From CAYMAZ01 sp964428185 (GTDB lineage: Bacteria; Bacteroidota; Bacteroidia; Bacteroidales; DTU049), in contig CAYRXH010000004.1 in the NCBI GenBank assembly GCA_964428185.1, positions 14,560 to 78,559 of the forward strand: a stretch of 64,000 bases of DNA, given 5' to 3'. The translations under genes were made by a program, and so were the position numbers. A model generated the notes under the pieces. The model saw only the letters and a list, made by a program, of their open reading frames with translations, was not told the DNA's origin and searched no databases. Positions 1-9,782 of the stretch are shown piece after piece (position 1 is the first letter of the stretch; each line of letters begins with the position of its first letter).

Positions 1-1
1 A

Positions 2-931
2 ATTGTGCATACCCATGCATCCAAGGCTGGTGCTCTAGGTCGTCGGGTAGCATATTCACTCAAGGTTCCCGTTATAGTCCATACGTTTCACGGACATGTC
101 TTTGATTCATACTTTAACAGAATGCAAAGCAATTTTTATATCAGACTTGAAAGACAACTTGCAAAGAAAACGGATGCCATAATCACTTTATCGCAACATC
201 AGTACGAAGATATTGTCAACAGATATAAAATTTGCAATGCCTCAAAGGCAAGGATTATTCCACTGGGATTTGATCTGAGCAGATTCTGGAAAAATTCAGA
301 GGAAAAGCGAAGCAGGTTCAGGCACAAATACAGGCTTACTGATGATCAGATTGCAATCGGAATCATAGGCAGACTGGTTCCTGTGAAAAATCATTCGTTG
401 TTTGTGGATGCTGTTCGTTATGTATTGCAGAACTCTGAATTAAACATCAAAGCATTTATTGTGGGAGATGGTGAATCTCGACCTCAGATAGAACAACAAC
501 TCAGAAAATATGGGATCGCCTATTCAGATGGATTAAATGAAGATACACCTGTTGTTTTTACCTCATGGGAAAAGGATGTTGATGTTGTCAATGCAGGGCT
601 AGATATCATTGTCCTCACTTCATTGAATGAAGGGACTCCGGTGAGCCTGATCGAAGCACAAGCCTCAGGAAAACCTGTGCTGACAACAAATGTCGGGGGT
701 ATCCGGAATATTGTTCTTGAAGGAAAATCTGCACTGATCACCAATGCTGGTGATGATGATGCCTTTATTTCTCAGTTTTTTCAGTTGGTTGAAAATCCGG
801 AACTGAGAAAAAAACTGAGTGGCAATGGCCGTGAATTTGTTGAGAATCAGTTTCATTATTCAAGACTGATCAGAGATATGAAAGATCTCTACAGTAGTTT
901 GCTGGCAAAAAAATCTTTTTGTTTGAGATGA
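2..931 (+). CDS. Glycosyltransferase family 4 (GT-B), 5' end cut by window edge
   Basis: The protein transfers a sugar from a nucleotide-sugar donor to a growing glycan, probably in the cytoplasm. The frame is open to the first base of the window, and the leading residues IVHTHASKAGALGR match the acceptor-side motif usually about 80-100 residues into GT4 enzymes, so the true start lies upstream and only the last ~310 codons are present. The donor-binding half is clear: GIIGRLVPVKNH opens the C-terminal Rossmann domain and EGTPVSLIEAQASGKPV is the E-x7-E nucleotide-sugar motif. The gene sits directly upstream of wza and wzc-like export genes, which points to exopolysaccharide repeat-unit assembly. 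Family assignment is firm; donor and acceptor sugars cannot be read from the sequence. Confidence 0.9.
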   Translation: MVHTHASKAGALGRRVAYSLKVPVIVHTFHGHVFDSYFNRMQSNFYIRLERQLAKKTDAIITLSQHQYEDIVNRYKICNASKARIIPLGFDLSRFWKNSEEKRSRFRHKYRLTDDQIAIGIIGRLVPVKNHSLFVDAVRYVLQNSELNIKAFIVGDGESRPQIEQQLRKYGIAYSDGLNEDTPVVFTSWEKDVDVVNAGLDIIVLTSLNEGTPVSLIEAQASGKPVLTTNVGGIRNIVLEGKSALITNAGDDDAFISQFFQLVENPELRKKLSGNGREFVENQFHYSRLIRDMKDLYSSLLAKKSFCLR

Positions 932-936
932 TGTGA

Positions 937-963
937 TTTGGACTGTTTTTTTTCATATTTTTG
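937..963 (+). promoter_or_regulatory. Bacteroidota-type promoter for the wza-wzc operon
   Basis: TTTG at 937-940 and TATTTTTG at 956-963 match the Bacteroidota -33 (TTTG) and -7 (TAnnTTTG) elements, with a 15-base spacer. The wza start codon follows 25 bases after the -7 box. The site suggests that export genes can be transcribed separately from the upstream glycosyltransferase. Confidence 0.65.
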
Positions 964-988
964 CCAAGTAAAATAGAAAAATATCCAG

Positions 989-1741
989 ATGAGCAGGTTT
1001 GTTTTAACTGGTTCAATATTTTTTTTCATACTCACAAGTGCCTGTACCCGCTGGGTTACGCCTTACAGGATGTATAAGGTTGATAAGGAAACCAGTCTTT
1101 CTTCTGTGGATGATCTGAAAATTCTGAAAGAGCATGTCATTGCTCCTGATGATGAACTGATGATTTATATTTATGCAAATGTTGGGCAGGATATGATTAA
1201 TCCTGATCCTGAAAGAATGATGTCTTCAGGCGGACAGGAAGTGTCCTATCGTGTTCTTAAAGACGGTACTGTTTTTTTGCCTGCTATCGGTTCATATACT
1301 ATTGTAGGGAAAACTCTCACTGAAGCAGAAGCAGAACTCCGGATTCTTTACAGGGAATTCATCAATGAACCCTTTGTGGTTCTCAAACTTCTCAACAAAC
1401 AGGTGTATGTTTATAAAGGTGGTAAGTCAGGAGCCGCATCAACAGTGCCTTTGTCGAATCCCAATGCTACACTTATTGAAGCCTTAACTTCAGCCGGAGG
1501 CATCAGTGACGGAAAGGCAGATAGAATTTTTCTTATCCGCGGAACCGGTGAAGATGTGAAGTTTTATCAGATTGATCTTTCAGATGCTGAACATGCTGTT
1601 CTGGGTAATATTGTCCTCCAGTCTGATGATGTTATTTATATCGAACCCCAGCCATTTGTAAGCAGAAGGTTGCTTGAAGATATCACCCCCATTCTTAGCC
1701 TCACAACTACTTTTTTACTGATCTACAATTTATTTAAGTAA
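989..1741 (+). CDS. Wza-type polysaccharide export lipoprotein
   Basis: Outer-membrane polysaccharide export protein of 250 residues. A signal peptide ends in the lipobox LTSAC, with Cys19 as the predicted lipidated residue. Residues ~45-130 form the polysaccharide-export domain (starting IAPDDELMIYIY), followed by an SLBB-like domain (~135-215). A hydrophobic C-terminal helix (about 234-248) probably spans the outer membrane, as in Wza. It is shorter than E. coli Wza (~380 residues) but typical of Bacteroidota versions with a single SLBB domain. It is followed after 4 bases by the Wzc-like kinase, its usual partner in Wzx/Wzy-dependent export. Confidence 0.9.
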   Translation: MSRFVLTGSIFFFILTSACTRWVTPYRMYKVDKETSLSSVDDLKILKEHVIAPDDELMIYIYANVGQDMINPDPERMMSSGGQEVSYRVLKDGTVFLPAIGSYTIVGKTLTEAEAELRILYREFINEPFVVLKLLNKQVYVYKGGKSGAASTVPLSNPNATLIEALTSAGGISDGKADRIFLIRGTGEDVKFYQIDLSDAEHAVLGNIVLQSDDVIYIEPQPFVSRRLLEDITPILSLTTTFLLIYNLFK

Positions 1742-1745
1742 TCCA

Positions 1746-4184
1746 ATGGCAAGTCCGAGAATACCCAAGTTTAATGAAGAATTTGACCCGAAATTATTTA
1801 GGTTCATTTTTTTACGGAAACTGCCACTGATTATTGTCATATTTGTGCTGTTCTTCCTGGGTGCTTTTTTGATGCTCAGATATACCCAGCCGGTGTTTGA
1901 AGCTACTACAATTATTCAGATTGAAACTGAAAACAAAGCAGAAAAAATATTCGATGTCACAAGGTTTTCTGATGAACAGTTCTCACAGAAACTTGAGTTG
2001 CTGAAATCCCGTGTTTTTATTGAGAGAGTACTGATGAAGCTCCCCCTCGACGTTTCTTACTATAATGAAGGGAAATTCCTCAATCATGAGCTCTATACAT
2101 CCAGTCCCTTTACAGTGAGTTATGTCGTGTATAATCCTGCAATATATGGAACAAGCTTCAAACTGACTGTGGAGGAAGATTCTCTTCTTGTACTGAACTA
2201 CTCTGTCAGCGATGGTGAATCTGAACAAAATTTTGAAACAGAACTGATACCAGGACAGTTGAAAAAACTTGATGATATAGAACTTGTGGTATTTCTGAAT
2301 CTCGATGATCCCGCAAACAAGGAAGTTCTAAGAAGGCAAAAGTATTTTCTGTTCTCTGTACATCAACCTGAAAGCTTGTATGATAAGTATATTCGGAATA
2401 TCAATCTTGTTGTATTGAATGAAGTTGCTAAAACCATTCAGATATCAGTCAGAGATAATAATCCTAGCAGAGCATCTGATATTGCAAATGAAATCGCTTC
2501 AGAATTTCAGTTGTTTGATATAGAACGCAAGTCGATGAGTGCCAATAATATTCTGGAATTTATTGATTCTCAGCTTGAAACTGTTCTAGAAGATTTGACA
2601 AGTTATGAAGACAGTATCGTCGGGTATAAGAAAAAGTTCAATATTGACACCATTGTTGAAATCCGCAGGCAGAACAGTCTTACTCAGCTCAATGCACTCG
2701 AAACAGAACTTATCGGAGTTCAGATGGAATCAAATATTCTGAAGAATATTCTGGATGAACTTTCAAAAAAGGAAATTCCTGATACTTATGTGTTACTTAC
2801 AATTCTTGCAGGAAGTCAGTATCAGTCACAGTTGCAGGCTGATATCGGACAGCTAGCGGAATTGGTACAGAAGAAAGAACAGATGCTTCTGCAATCTCCG
2901 GAAAATTCAAATTTTATTGTTTCAATCAATCAGCAGATTGAAATGCAGAAAAATCTGATTTTGAAGACAGTACAGAGCATCAAAAAGAATACTGATATCA
3001 GATTGCAGGATCTGACACAACGATATAATGCACAATACGGGCAGGCATTTGGCTCCGGACATGAACCACATTTTGAACTCAAGCGACTGGAGCGTCGGTA
3101 TACAATCACTGAGCAGTTCTATAATCAATTGATTGAGAAAAAAACTGAATTTTCTATCCTGAAGGCCGGATTTGTCCCGGAGAATATAATTCTTGAAAAA
3201 GCAAAATCTCAGGGCGATAAAGTCTATCCCAGCAAACAAAAGGTGATTCTGATTACTTTTCTACTGGCCTTTTTTATATCATTTATTCTGGTAGCCATTC
3301 ATTATCTTCGCTTCAATGAAATTGTGAGCGCCTCTGAGATAAGTAAATATACCAGTGTCCCTGTGCTCGGTGTATTACCACGTTATCCATCAAAAATTTC
3401 GATTCAGCAGTTTTTCGTTGAAAAGTATCCCAAAAGTATTCTGGCCGAATCACTGAGGGCAATCCGGAGCAATCTGCAGTTTATTACCAATGGAAAAGGG
3501 TCCAAAGTGATTGCAATCACTTCCACAATCTCAGGTGAAGGAAAGACATTTCTGTCAATTAACCTGGCAGGGGCACTTGCTATTACTGACAAAAAGGTCA
3601 TTATCATTGATGTTGATATGAGAAAACCTACAGTGCACAAGTATTTCAACCTGCAGAATGCACAGGGAATAAGTACGATTCTGAGCGGACAGAGTGCAGT
3701 TGATGATTGTATTCAGGATATCGGGAAGTATAATATTAAGTTTATTACTGCCGGCCCTATCCCTCCCAATCCTGCAGAACTTCTCAATGATGAAAGATTT
3801 GAAACCCTTATCGAGTTACTAAGGAGGGAGTATGATTATATTATCATTGATAATCCTCCTATCGGTCTTGTGTCCGATGCACTCAAATCCATGCAGCTTG
3901 CAGATTATCCAATCTATCTCCTGAGAGCAAATTATTCAAAAAGGAACTTCCTGTCTCTACCCGAAAAGATGTTTCAGGTCTATCATATAAAATCAATATC
4001 TATCGTTCTCAACGGATATGATAATACGATATCCAATGTGGGGATGGAGAAGGATTTGGTCTACGCGTATGGTTATGTGAAAGGATATAAGAAAGGCCTG
4101 AAGAATACATATTACGAACAGGATATTAAACCAAATCTGTCATTCCGTGAAAGGATACAGAATTTTTTCAAGCGCCCTGAATAA
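1746..4184 (+). CDS. Wzc-type chain-length regulator / bacterial tyrosine kinase
   Basis: Inner-membrane polysaccharide co-polymerase of 812 residues. The N-terminal Wzz domain begins with a membrane helix near residues 26-45. A long periplasmic coiled-coil region follows, then a second helix near 498-519. The cytoplasmic BY-kinase domain has Walker A (STISGEGKT, ~591-600), Walker A' (IIIDVDMRKP, ~620-629) and Walker B (YDYIIIDNPP, ~696-704). The tail carries a tyrosine cluster (YAYGYVKGY and NTYYEQD, ~771-790), the usual autophosphorylation site. It controls polymer length and export with the Wza-like protein just upstream. The following epimerase gene starts 7 bases after its stop. Confidence 0.93.
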   Translation: MASPRIPKFNEEFDPKLFRFIFLRKLPLIIVIFVLFFLGAFLMLRYTQPVFEATTIIQIETENKAEKIFDVTRFSDEQFSQKLELLKSRVFIERVLMKLPLDVSYYNEGKFLNHELYTSSPFTVSYVVYNPAIYGTSFKLTVEEDSLLVLNYSVSDGESEQNFETELIPGQLKKLDDIELVVFLNLDDPANKEVLRRQKYFLFSVHQPESLYDKYIRNINLVVLNEVAKTIQISVRDNNPSRASDIANEIASEFQLFDIERKSMSANNILEFIDSQLETVLEDLTSYEDSIVGYKKKFNIDTIVEIRRQNSLTQLNALETELIGVQMESNILKNILDELSKKEIPDTYVLLTILAGSQYQSQLQADIGQLAELVQKKEQMLLQSPENSNFIVSINQQIEMQKNLILKTVQSIKKNTDIRLQDLTQRYNAQYGQAFGSGHEPHFELKRLERRYTITEQFYNQLIEKKTEFSILKAGFVPENIILEKAKSQGDKVYPSKQKVILITFLLAFFISFILVAIHYLRFNEIVSASEISKYTSVPVLGVLPRYPSKISIQQFFVEKYPKSILAESLRAIRSNLQFITNGKGSKVIAITSTISGEGKTFLSINLAGALAITDKKVIIIDVDMRKPTVHKYFNLQNAQGISTILSGQSAVDDCIQDIGKYNIKFITAGPIPPNPAELLNDERFETLIELLRREYDYIIIDNPPIGLVSDALKSMQLADYPIYLLRANYSKRNFLSLPEKMFQVYHIKSISIVLNGYDNTISNVGMEKDLVYAYGYVKGYKKGLKNTYYEQDIKPNLSFRERIQNFFKRPE

Positions 4185-4191
4185 AAGAAGT

Positions 4192-4734
4192 ATGGAAAGA
4201 ATAGAGACGGGTATTGATGGATTGTTTTTATTGAAACCAACATCTTTCAGTGATGAAAGAGGGATTTTTTTGGAAGTGTATCATGCCGCTAAGTATAAAG
4301 CAGCAGGAATACATACAGATTTTTTACAGGATAACCTCTCTGTTTCAAGGAAGCATGTTCTGCGCGGATTACACTTTCAGAATCCGCCCTTTGCACAGGC
4401 TAAACTTGTTCGTGTAGACTGTGGTTCTGTTCTTGACGTGGCCGTTGATCTCAGAAAAAATTCTCCCACTTTTGGACAGTACAGATCTGCTTTACTCTCA
4501 GCTGAAAATCGTTTACAGTTATGGATTCCTGAGGGGTTTGCCCATGGGTTTCTTGCTCTTGAAGATCATACAATCTTTGCATATAAATGTTCAAATGTGT
4601 ATCACAAAGATTCAGAACGCTCAATCCTGTGGTCAGACCCCACTCTGAATATTCAGTGGACAATTAAAGATCCTGTTGTGTCTGGCAAGGATTTGCAGGC
4701 AATGTTATTCAGTGACTTTCAATCTCCTTTTTAA
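4192..4734 (+). CDS. rfbC: dTDP-4-dehydrorhamnose 3,5-epimerase (RmlC family)
   Basis: Cupin-fold epimerase of 180 residues acting in dTDP-L-rhamnose synthesis. It converts dTDP-4-dehydro-6-deoxyglucose to the rhamno epimer. The catalytic histidine lies in VLRGLHFQ, and WIPEGFAHGF and FAYKCSNVYH are the other conserved active-site strands. The start at 4192 (MERIETGI) was preferred over an upstream in-frame ATG at 4147 because that one lies inside the wzc-like gene and the family begins with this sequence. rfbA, rfbB and rfbD are not in the window. Its place inside the polysaccharide operon suggests that the exported polymer contains rhamnose or a related 6-deoxysugar. Confidence 0.9.
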   Translation: MERIETGIDGLFLLKPTSFSDERGIFLEVYHAAKYKAAGIHTDFLQDNLSVSRKHVLRGLHFQNPPFAQAKLVRVDCGSVLDVAVDLRKNSPTFGQYRSALLSAENRLQLWIPEGFAHGFLALEDHTIFAYKCSNVYHKDSERSILWSDPTLNIQWTIKDPVVSGKDLQAMLFSDFQSPF

Positions 4735-4737
4735 AAT

Positions 4738-5811
4738 ATGTTTATACTGGCTGTATCTGTATTTGCTCTTGTTATTTTTGTGTTCTCCATTCTGGTGAAT
4801 AATTTTCTCTTGAAATACCTTAATGAACTGGAAACTAAGAATCATAACGGCGAAGTCCGATGGAGTAAAACACGAAAACCTGCAATCGGAGGGATTACAT
4901 TTTTCATTTGTTTTTTGCTTGCATCTCTATCATTGGTTTACACGATCCCCCGATCTGAAGGATTTCAGATTGAACAGTTTTATGGGCTGATGCTTGCGCT
5001 TTCTGTGGGGTTTCTTGCCGGATTATTTGACGATGCCTATAATACAATCCCTTGGCTGAAACTTCTGATGCAGATTTTGTGTGGTTTGAGTCTGGTATTT
5101 ACAGGAACATATATTGATTTATTTGATAATCAGACTTTTAATTACATACTTACACTATTCTGGGTTGTTGGGATAATGAATGCCATTAATTTACTAGACA
5201 ATATGGATGGTATCTCAACAGTTGTAAGTTTTTTTATTATTTTGGCATGTATTCTGAGTGTATTTCTTCTTGATACCATAACAGATAACTACTTCCTTAT
5301 TCTTGTGGGCATAGCTGCAAGCTTGCTTGCATTTCTCCGGTACAACTGGTGGCCTTCAAAGATGTATATGGGTGATACAGGAAGCATGTTTCTGGGAGTG
5401 ACTCTGGCAGCATTTGGGATTATTCATATTTGGAATCTTCAGGTGTTGCCGGATCTTTCTGCTCCTCTTTCTGCCAGATTACTTGCTGTTGCATGTTTAT
5501 TTGCACTTCCTCTTACCGATACAACAGCAGTATTTTTTAAAAGAATTTTCAGAGACAGAAAATCTCCTTTTAAAGGTGGCAGAGATCACACAACTCATCA
5601 TCTTTCATATCTTGGACTTAATGACAAACAGGTTGCATGGGTTTTTACAGGCATATCGCTGATTAATATGATAATGGCCCTGGCAATCATTTTGGTTGTA
5701 GGTCGTTGGAATGCCTTTCATATCCTTGCATTTGGCTCATGGTTTGTCCTGGTGTTCGGATTTCTTTTTGTGGTTGCTAACCTGAATACTCAACCTAATG
5801 AAACTGAATAA
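4738..5811 (+). CDS. WecA/TagO-type undecaprenyl-phosphate sugar-1-phosphate transferase
   Basis: Polytopic membrane protein (357 residues, about ten or eleven hydrophobic helices) of the MraY/WecA superfamily. It starts lipid-linked glycan synthesis by moving a HexNAc-1-phosphate from UDP-sugar to undecaprenyl phosphate. Visible signatures are LFDDAYNTIPWLKL (the Asp-Asp Mg2+ motif), NAINLLDNMDG, MGDTGSMFLG and the C-terminal histidine motif GGRDHTTHHLS. The HTTHHLS ending is typical of the WecA branch, not MraY, and no murein genes are nearby. It starts 3 bases after rfbC and overlaps the next gene by 14 bases, so the three are translationally linked. Confidence 0.9.
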   Translation: MFILAVSVFALVIFVFSILVNNFLLKYLNELETKNHNGEVRWSKTRKPAIGGITFFICFLLASLSLVYTIPRSEGFQIEQFYGLMLALSVGFLAGLFDDAYNTIPWLKLLMQILCGLSLVFTGTYIDLFDNQTFNYILTLFWVVGIMNAINLLDNMDGISTVVSFFIILACILSVFLLDTITDNYFLILVGIAASLLAFLRYNWWPSKMYMGDTGSMFLGVTLAAFGIIHIWNLQVLPDLSAPLSARLLAVACLFALPLTDTTAVFFKRIFRDRKSPFKGGRDHTTHHLSYLGLNDKQVAWVFTGISLINMIMALAIILVVGRWNAFHILAFGSWFVLVFGFLFVVANLNTQPNETE

Positions 5812-6790
5812 CTTTTTATTTGTTATACTGATTCTTCTTTTCAGTTTTATACTTTTTATGTTTTTCAAACAATCACCCGATGATAATGTAAAGGGTGATA
5901 AAACCTATTATGAGACTTCTGCCCGCCAGTATAGAATTTTTTCTTTATATATTCCTGATAATCTGACATTTGCAGGCGAAAAAGTCCCCATTGAGAAATT
6001 TTATGTCAGAGAACGTCTGGAAAGGGAATTGCTTGCAGTGGCATACTGGCACTCAAGAACTATGTTGATTCTGAAGAGAAGTGCTCGATATTTTCCTGTT
6101 TTTAGAAAGGTATTTCAACAACATGGTATTCCTGACGATTTGATGTTTCTGTCCATGGCCGAAAGTGAGCTCTCATTTCCGGTTTCTCCCTCCGGAGCTG
6201 CCGGAATGTGGCAATTTCTGAAGGGTACTGCCATTGAATATGGACTCGAAGTAAACGATGAAGTTGATGAAAGGTATCATGTTGAAAAATCTACCGATGC
6301 TGCATGCAGGTATCTAAAGGCATCATACACAATGTTTGGAACCTGGACAATGGCTGCGGCCTCCTATAATATGGGTACAGCACGTATCCCTGCAATCATT
6401 GAGGAACAGGGAACAGATTCGTATTATGACCTTGTCCTTCCTGAAGAAACAATGAGGTATATCTACCGAATACTCGCTTATAAAATAATCTGGTCAAATC
6501 CGAAACAGTATGGGTTTTATCTCAGAAATGCTGATTTGTACTATCAGATTCCTGTAAGATATATAGAAGTTGACACTGCAGTGAATAATCTGTCTGAATT
6601 TGCTGTGCATCATAATACGAACCTGCTGGTCCTTAAAGAGTTGAATCCTTGGCTTAGGAAAACTTCCCTGAAAAACTCACTGAAAAAAAAGTATTATCTA
6701 GCAGTTCCTGAAACAGTAGATTATGATATGATTATGAAGAAAGTTTCTCAGCCTGCACAACTGATGAATGATACAGTCAGTATCCGATAA
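5798..6790 (+). CDS. Membrane-anchored lytic transglycosylase (MltD-like)
   Basis: Peptidoglycan-cleaving enzyme of 330 residues. A single hydrophobic anchor (residues ~5-23) is followed by a family 1 lytic transglycosylase domain. The catalytic glutamate is about residue 122 in MAESELSF, followed by SPSGAAGMWQF and later AAASYNMG, the hallmark motifs of SLT domains. The last ~70 residues resemble a degenerate LysM module (LVLKELNPWL and KKYYLAVPE). The start overlaps the WecA-type gene by 14 bases. Linkage to capsule genes fits a role in opening the cell wall for polysaccharide assembly, but that is inference. Confidence 0.87.
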   Translation: MKLNNFLFVILILLFSFILFMFFKQSPDDNVKGDKTYYETSARQYRIFSLYIPDNLTFAGEKVPIEKFYVRERLERELLAVAYWHSRTMLILKRSARYFPVFRKVFQQHGIPDDLMFLSMAESELSFPVSPSGAAGMWQFLKGTAIEYGLEVNDEVDERYHVEKSTDAACRYLKASYTMFGTWTMAAASYNMGTARIPAIIEEQGTDSYYDLVLPEETMRYIYRILAYKIIWSNPKQYGFYLRNADLYYQIPVRYIEVDTAVNNLSEFAVHHNTNLLVLKELNPWLRKTSLKNSLKKKYYLAVPETVDYDMIMKKVSQPAQLMNDTVSIR

Positions 6791-6797
6791 TCTGGAG

Positions 6798-9647
6798 ATG
6801 ATGACAGAATTCGAATTGCCCGAAAATCCGGAACAAGATGCCATTCAGGTCTATGGTGCCCGTGAGAATAACCTCTGTAGCATAGATGTCATGATCCCTC
6901 ACAATAAACTTGTTGTAATTACCGGTCTCAGCGGCAGTGGAAAGTCTTCTCTTGCATTTGATACAATTTTTGCTGAGTCACAGCGAAGATATATGGAAAC
7001 CTTTTCTGCATATGCACGCCAGTTTATCGGTAAACTTGAGCGCCCTGATGTGGATGAAATAACCGGACTCAGTCCTGCGGTTTCAATTGAACAAAAAACC
7101 ATCAGCAAAAATCCCCGAAGTACTGTCGGAACAATAACTGAAATTTATGACTTTTTCAGACTTCTCTATGCACGTGCTTCAACTGCTTATTCCTATAACA
7201 CTGGAAAACCAATGATCAGTCTTACTGAATCACAGATTATTGAAAGAATAAGTATTCGTTTTGATCACCAAAGGGTATCTATATTCAGCCCGCTTGTCAG
7301 AGGAAGGAAAGGGCATTACAGAGAACTTTTTGAGATCTGGCATAAAAAAGGATTTCTGAAAGTAAGAATTGATGGAGTCATCACTGAACTCAAAGCCAAT
7401 CTCAAAGTTGACAGATATAAAGTGCATGATATTGATTTGCTGGTGGATACAGTTGATGTGACAGCAAGGTCAGTGCAAAGGCTCAGAAATTCAGTAAGTT
7501 CGGCAATGAAATACGGCAAGGGACAATGTATTGTTGTGAATATGGAAAATCAGGATACAGGCTTCTACAGTTCAGATCTGATGTGTGAGCAAACGGGGAT
7601 TTCATATTCACTGCCTGAACCTAACAGTTTTTCATTCAATTCTCCCTACGGAGCATGTCCGAAGTGTAACGGGATCGGAATGATCACCGAAGTGGACACG
7701 AAAAAAGTATTTCCTGAGAAGAACCTTTCCATACGTAACGGTGGACTTACCCCCCTTGGGAAATATAAAGCATCTTACATATTCAGTCAGATTGAATCTC
7801 TTGGAAAAATTCTTGGATTTACTCTTGATGAGCCTGTTGGTTCTTTTACAGATGAAGTGAAGGATATGTTGCTTTACGGGTATGCCGATCGGTTGTATAT
7901 AACCAATGAATATATAGGGGTCACAAGTTCGATGCCTGTCAGGTATGAAGGTGTTGTTACATACATTGAACAGCAGAATACTGAAGATGCACCTGTCAGT
8001 TTGCAACGATGGGCATCCGGGTTTATGGAAAAGAAAGTGTGTCCCGAATGTATGGGAGGCAGACTCAGAAAGGAATCTCTGCATTTTCTTATCCACGGGT
8101 CAAATATCTCTCAGGTTTCAGAGATGCAGATTGATCGCTTGATTGTGTGGATGGATGAAGCTGAAGCATCAATGTCTGAGAAATCAAAAACCATTGCGCG
8201 AACTTTGGTGAAGGAGATAAAACACCGCTTGAATTTCCTTCTTGATGTGGGACTTGAATACCTTTCGCTATCCCGTCCTTCGCGTAGCCTGTCCGGGGGA
8301 GAATCCCAGAGAATCAGACTGGCAACACAGATTGCATCAAATCTGACCGGAGTTCTGTATATTCTTGATGAACCAAGTATTGGATTGCACCAGCATGATA
8401 ATAGGCGGTTAATCAGTTCACTCAGACAACTGAGAGATAAGGAGAACAGCATCATTGTGGTTGAGCATGATCAGGAAATGATAATGTCAGCAGATTATAT
8501 TATCGATATTGGACCCGGAGCAGGCAGAAAAGGAGGTCGGATAACAGGAACCGGAACTCCGCAACAGATGCTGAAATGCGACTCTCTGACATGTAAATAT
8601 CTCAAGGGTGAACTTCGGATAATGGTTCCCCCTGAGAGAAGAAAACCAAATGGAAAATTTCTGACCCTCAGGGATTGTAGCGGCCATAATCTGAAAAATA
8701 TTACCCTTGATCTGCCTTTAGGGCTTTTGGTTTGTGTTACAGGTGTCTCCGGAAGCGGAAAGTCCACACTCATTAATGAAACATTATATCCGGTTATCAG
8801 TAATCTTATTTACCGTTCCAACAGAAAACCAATGCCATATGGGAGCATTGAGGGATATCAGCATATCAATAAAGTGATCGATGTGAACCAGGATCCCATT
8901 GGGAAAACACCACGATCTAATCCTGCAACATATACAGGTGTCTTTGATAATATAAGGAAGTTATTTACTGAAACCACTCAGTCAAAAATTCGTGGTTACA
9001 AGCCCGGACAATTTTCGTTTAATGTCAAAGGGGGTAGATGTGAAACATGCAAAGGAGCAGGCATGGAGGATATTGAAATGGGATTTCTTCCCAATGCTCA
9101 GGTTTTATGCAGAGATTGTAACGGGAAAAGGTTTAGCCGCGAAACCCTTGAGATCAGATATAAGGGAAAATCCATATTTGATGTCCTGCAAATGACAATT
9201 AATCAGGCCTGTGATTTTTTTGAGGATCATCCGTCAATCATCCTGCCATTAAGGGCTTTGCAGAGAGTGGGACTTGGCTATCTGACTCTCGGACAGAGTT
9301 CTCTGACACTCTCAGGTGGCGAAAATCAAAGAGTGAAACTAGCTGCTGAACTTGCCAAACGGGACACAGGAAAAACACTGTATATTCTTGATGAGCCCAC
9401 CACCGGTTTGCATTTTGAAGATATCAGGGTTCTGCTCGAAATATTGCAGGGTCTTGTGGACAGAGGGAATACTATTGTGATTATTGAACATAATCTGGAT
9501 GTTATTAAAGTTGCTGATTATGTCATTGATCTCGGGTTCGAAGGAGGTGATAAGGGAGGAGAAATCATTGCAGCAGGCACCCCCGAAGAAATCACCAAGT
9601 TTCAACAGAGCTATACCGGACAGTTCTTGAAAGCAGTGCTTCAATGA
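6798..9647 (+). CDS. uvrA: UvrABC excision nuclease subunit A
   Basis: DNA damage sensor of nucleotide excision repair, a dimeric ABC ATPase that loads UvrB; 949 residues, normal for the family. Two ABC modules are visible: Walker A GLSGSGKSS near residues 44-51 and GVSGSGKST near 650-660. Signatures LSGGESQR and LSGGENQR lie near 497 and 837, each followed by a DEP Walker B. Zinc-finger cysteines occur as CPKC (~286), CPEC (~415), CETC (~748) and CRDC (~771). The frame extends 30 bases further upstream, into the preceding gene. ATG 6798 was chosen because TGGAG precedes it and the family starts close to this point; ATG 6801 is an alternative. It probably reads through from the polysaccharide operon. 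Confidence 0.96.
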   Translation: MMTEFELPENPEQDAIQVYGARENNLCSIDVMIPHNKLVVITGLSGSGKSSLAFDTIFAESQRRYMETFSAYARQFIGKLERPDVDEITGLSPAVSIEQKTISKNPRSTVGTITEIYDFFRLLYARASTAYSYNTGKPMISLTESQIIERISIRFDHQRVSIFSPLVRGRKGHYRELFEIWHKKGFLKVRIDGVITELKANLKVDRYKVHDIDLLVDTVDVTARSVQRLRNSVSSAMKYGKGQCIVVNMENQDTGFYSSDLMCEQTGISYSLPEPNSFSFNSPYGACPKCNGIGMITEVDTKKVFPEKNLSIRNGGLTPLGKYKASYIFSQIESLGKILGFTLDEPVGSFTDEVKDMLLYGYADRLYITNEYIGVTSSMPVRYEGVVTYIEQQNTEDAPVSLQRWASGFMEKKVCPECMGGRLRKESLHFLIHGSNISQVSEMQIDRLIVWMDEAEASMSEKSKTIARTLVKEIKHRLNFLLDVGLEYLSLSRPSRSLSGGESQRIRLATQIASNLTGVLYILDEPSIGLHQHDNRRLISSLRQLRDKENSIIVVEHDQEMIMSADYIIDIGPGAGRKGGRITGTGTPQQMLKCDSLTCKYLKGELRIMVPPERRKPNGKFLTLRDCSGHNLKNITLDLPLGLLVCVTGVSGSGKSTLINETLYPVISNLIYRSNRKPMPYGSIEGYQHINKVIDVNQDPIGKTPRSNPATYTGVFDNIRKLFTETTQSKIRGYKPGQFSFNVKGGRCETCKGAGMEDIEMGFLPNAQVLCRDCNGKRFSRETLEIRYKGKSIFDVLQMTINQACDFFEDHPSIILPLRALQRVGLGYLTLGQSSLTLSGGENQRVKLAAELAKRDTGKTLYILDEPTTGLHFEDIRVLLEILQGLVDRGNTIVIIEHNLDVIKVADYVIDLGFEGGDKGGEIIAAGTPEEITKFQQSYTGQFLKAVLQ

Positions 9648-9744
9648 TGAATTGCAGGATGTTTCAGTAGTTTCGAGAATTCTTAGATATGAAATAGTTC
9701 ATTATACACCACCAATGTTCGCACATCTCTCTGTTGCTGCAATC

Positions 9745-9760
9745 AAACTGTTAACAGTTT
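9745..9760. repeat. Perfect 16-bp palindrome between convergent genes
   Basis: AAACTGTTAACAGTTT is its own reverse complement. It lies in the 135-base gap between the ends of uvrA and the minus-strand beta-propeller gene. It has no loop and no T-tract, so it is a poor intrinsic terminator. A protein-binding site or a symmetrical end-of-transcript structure are both possible. Confidence 0.5.
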
Positions 9761-9782
9761 CGCAATACAGCACAGGATATCT

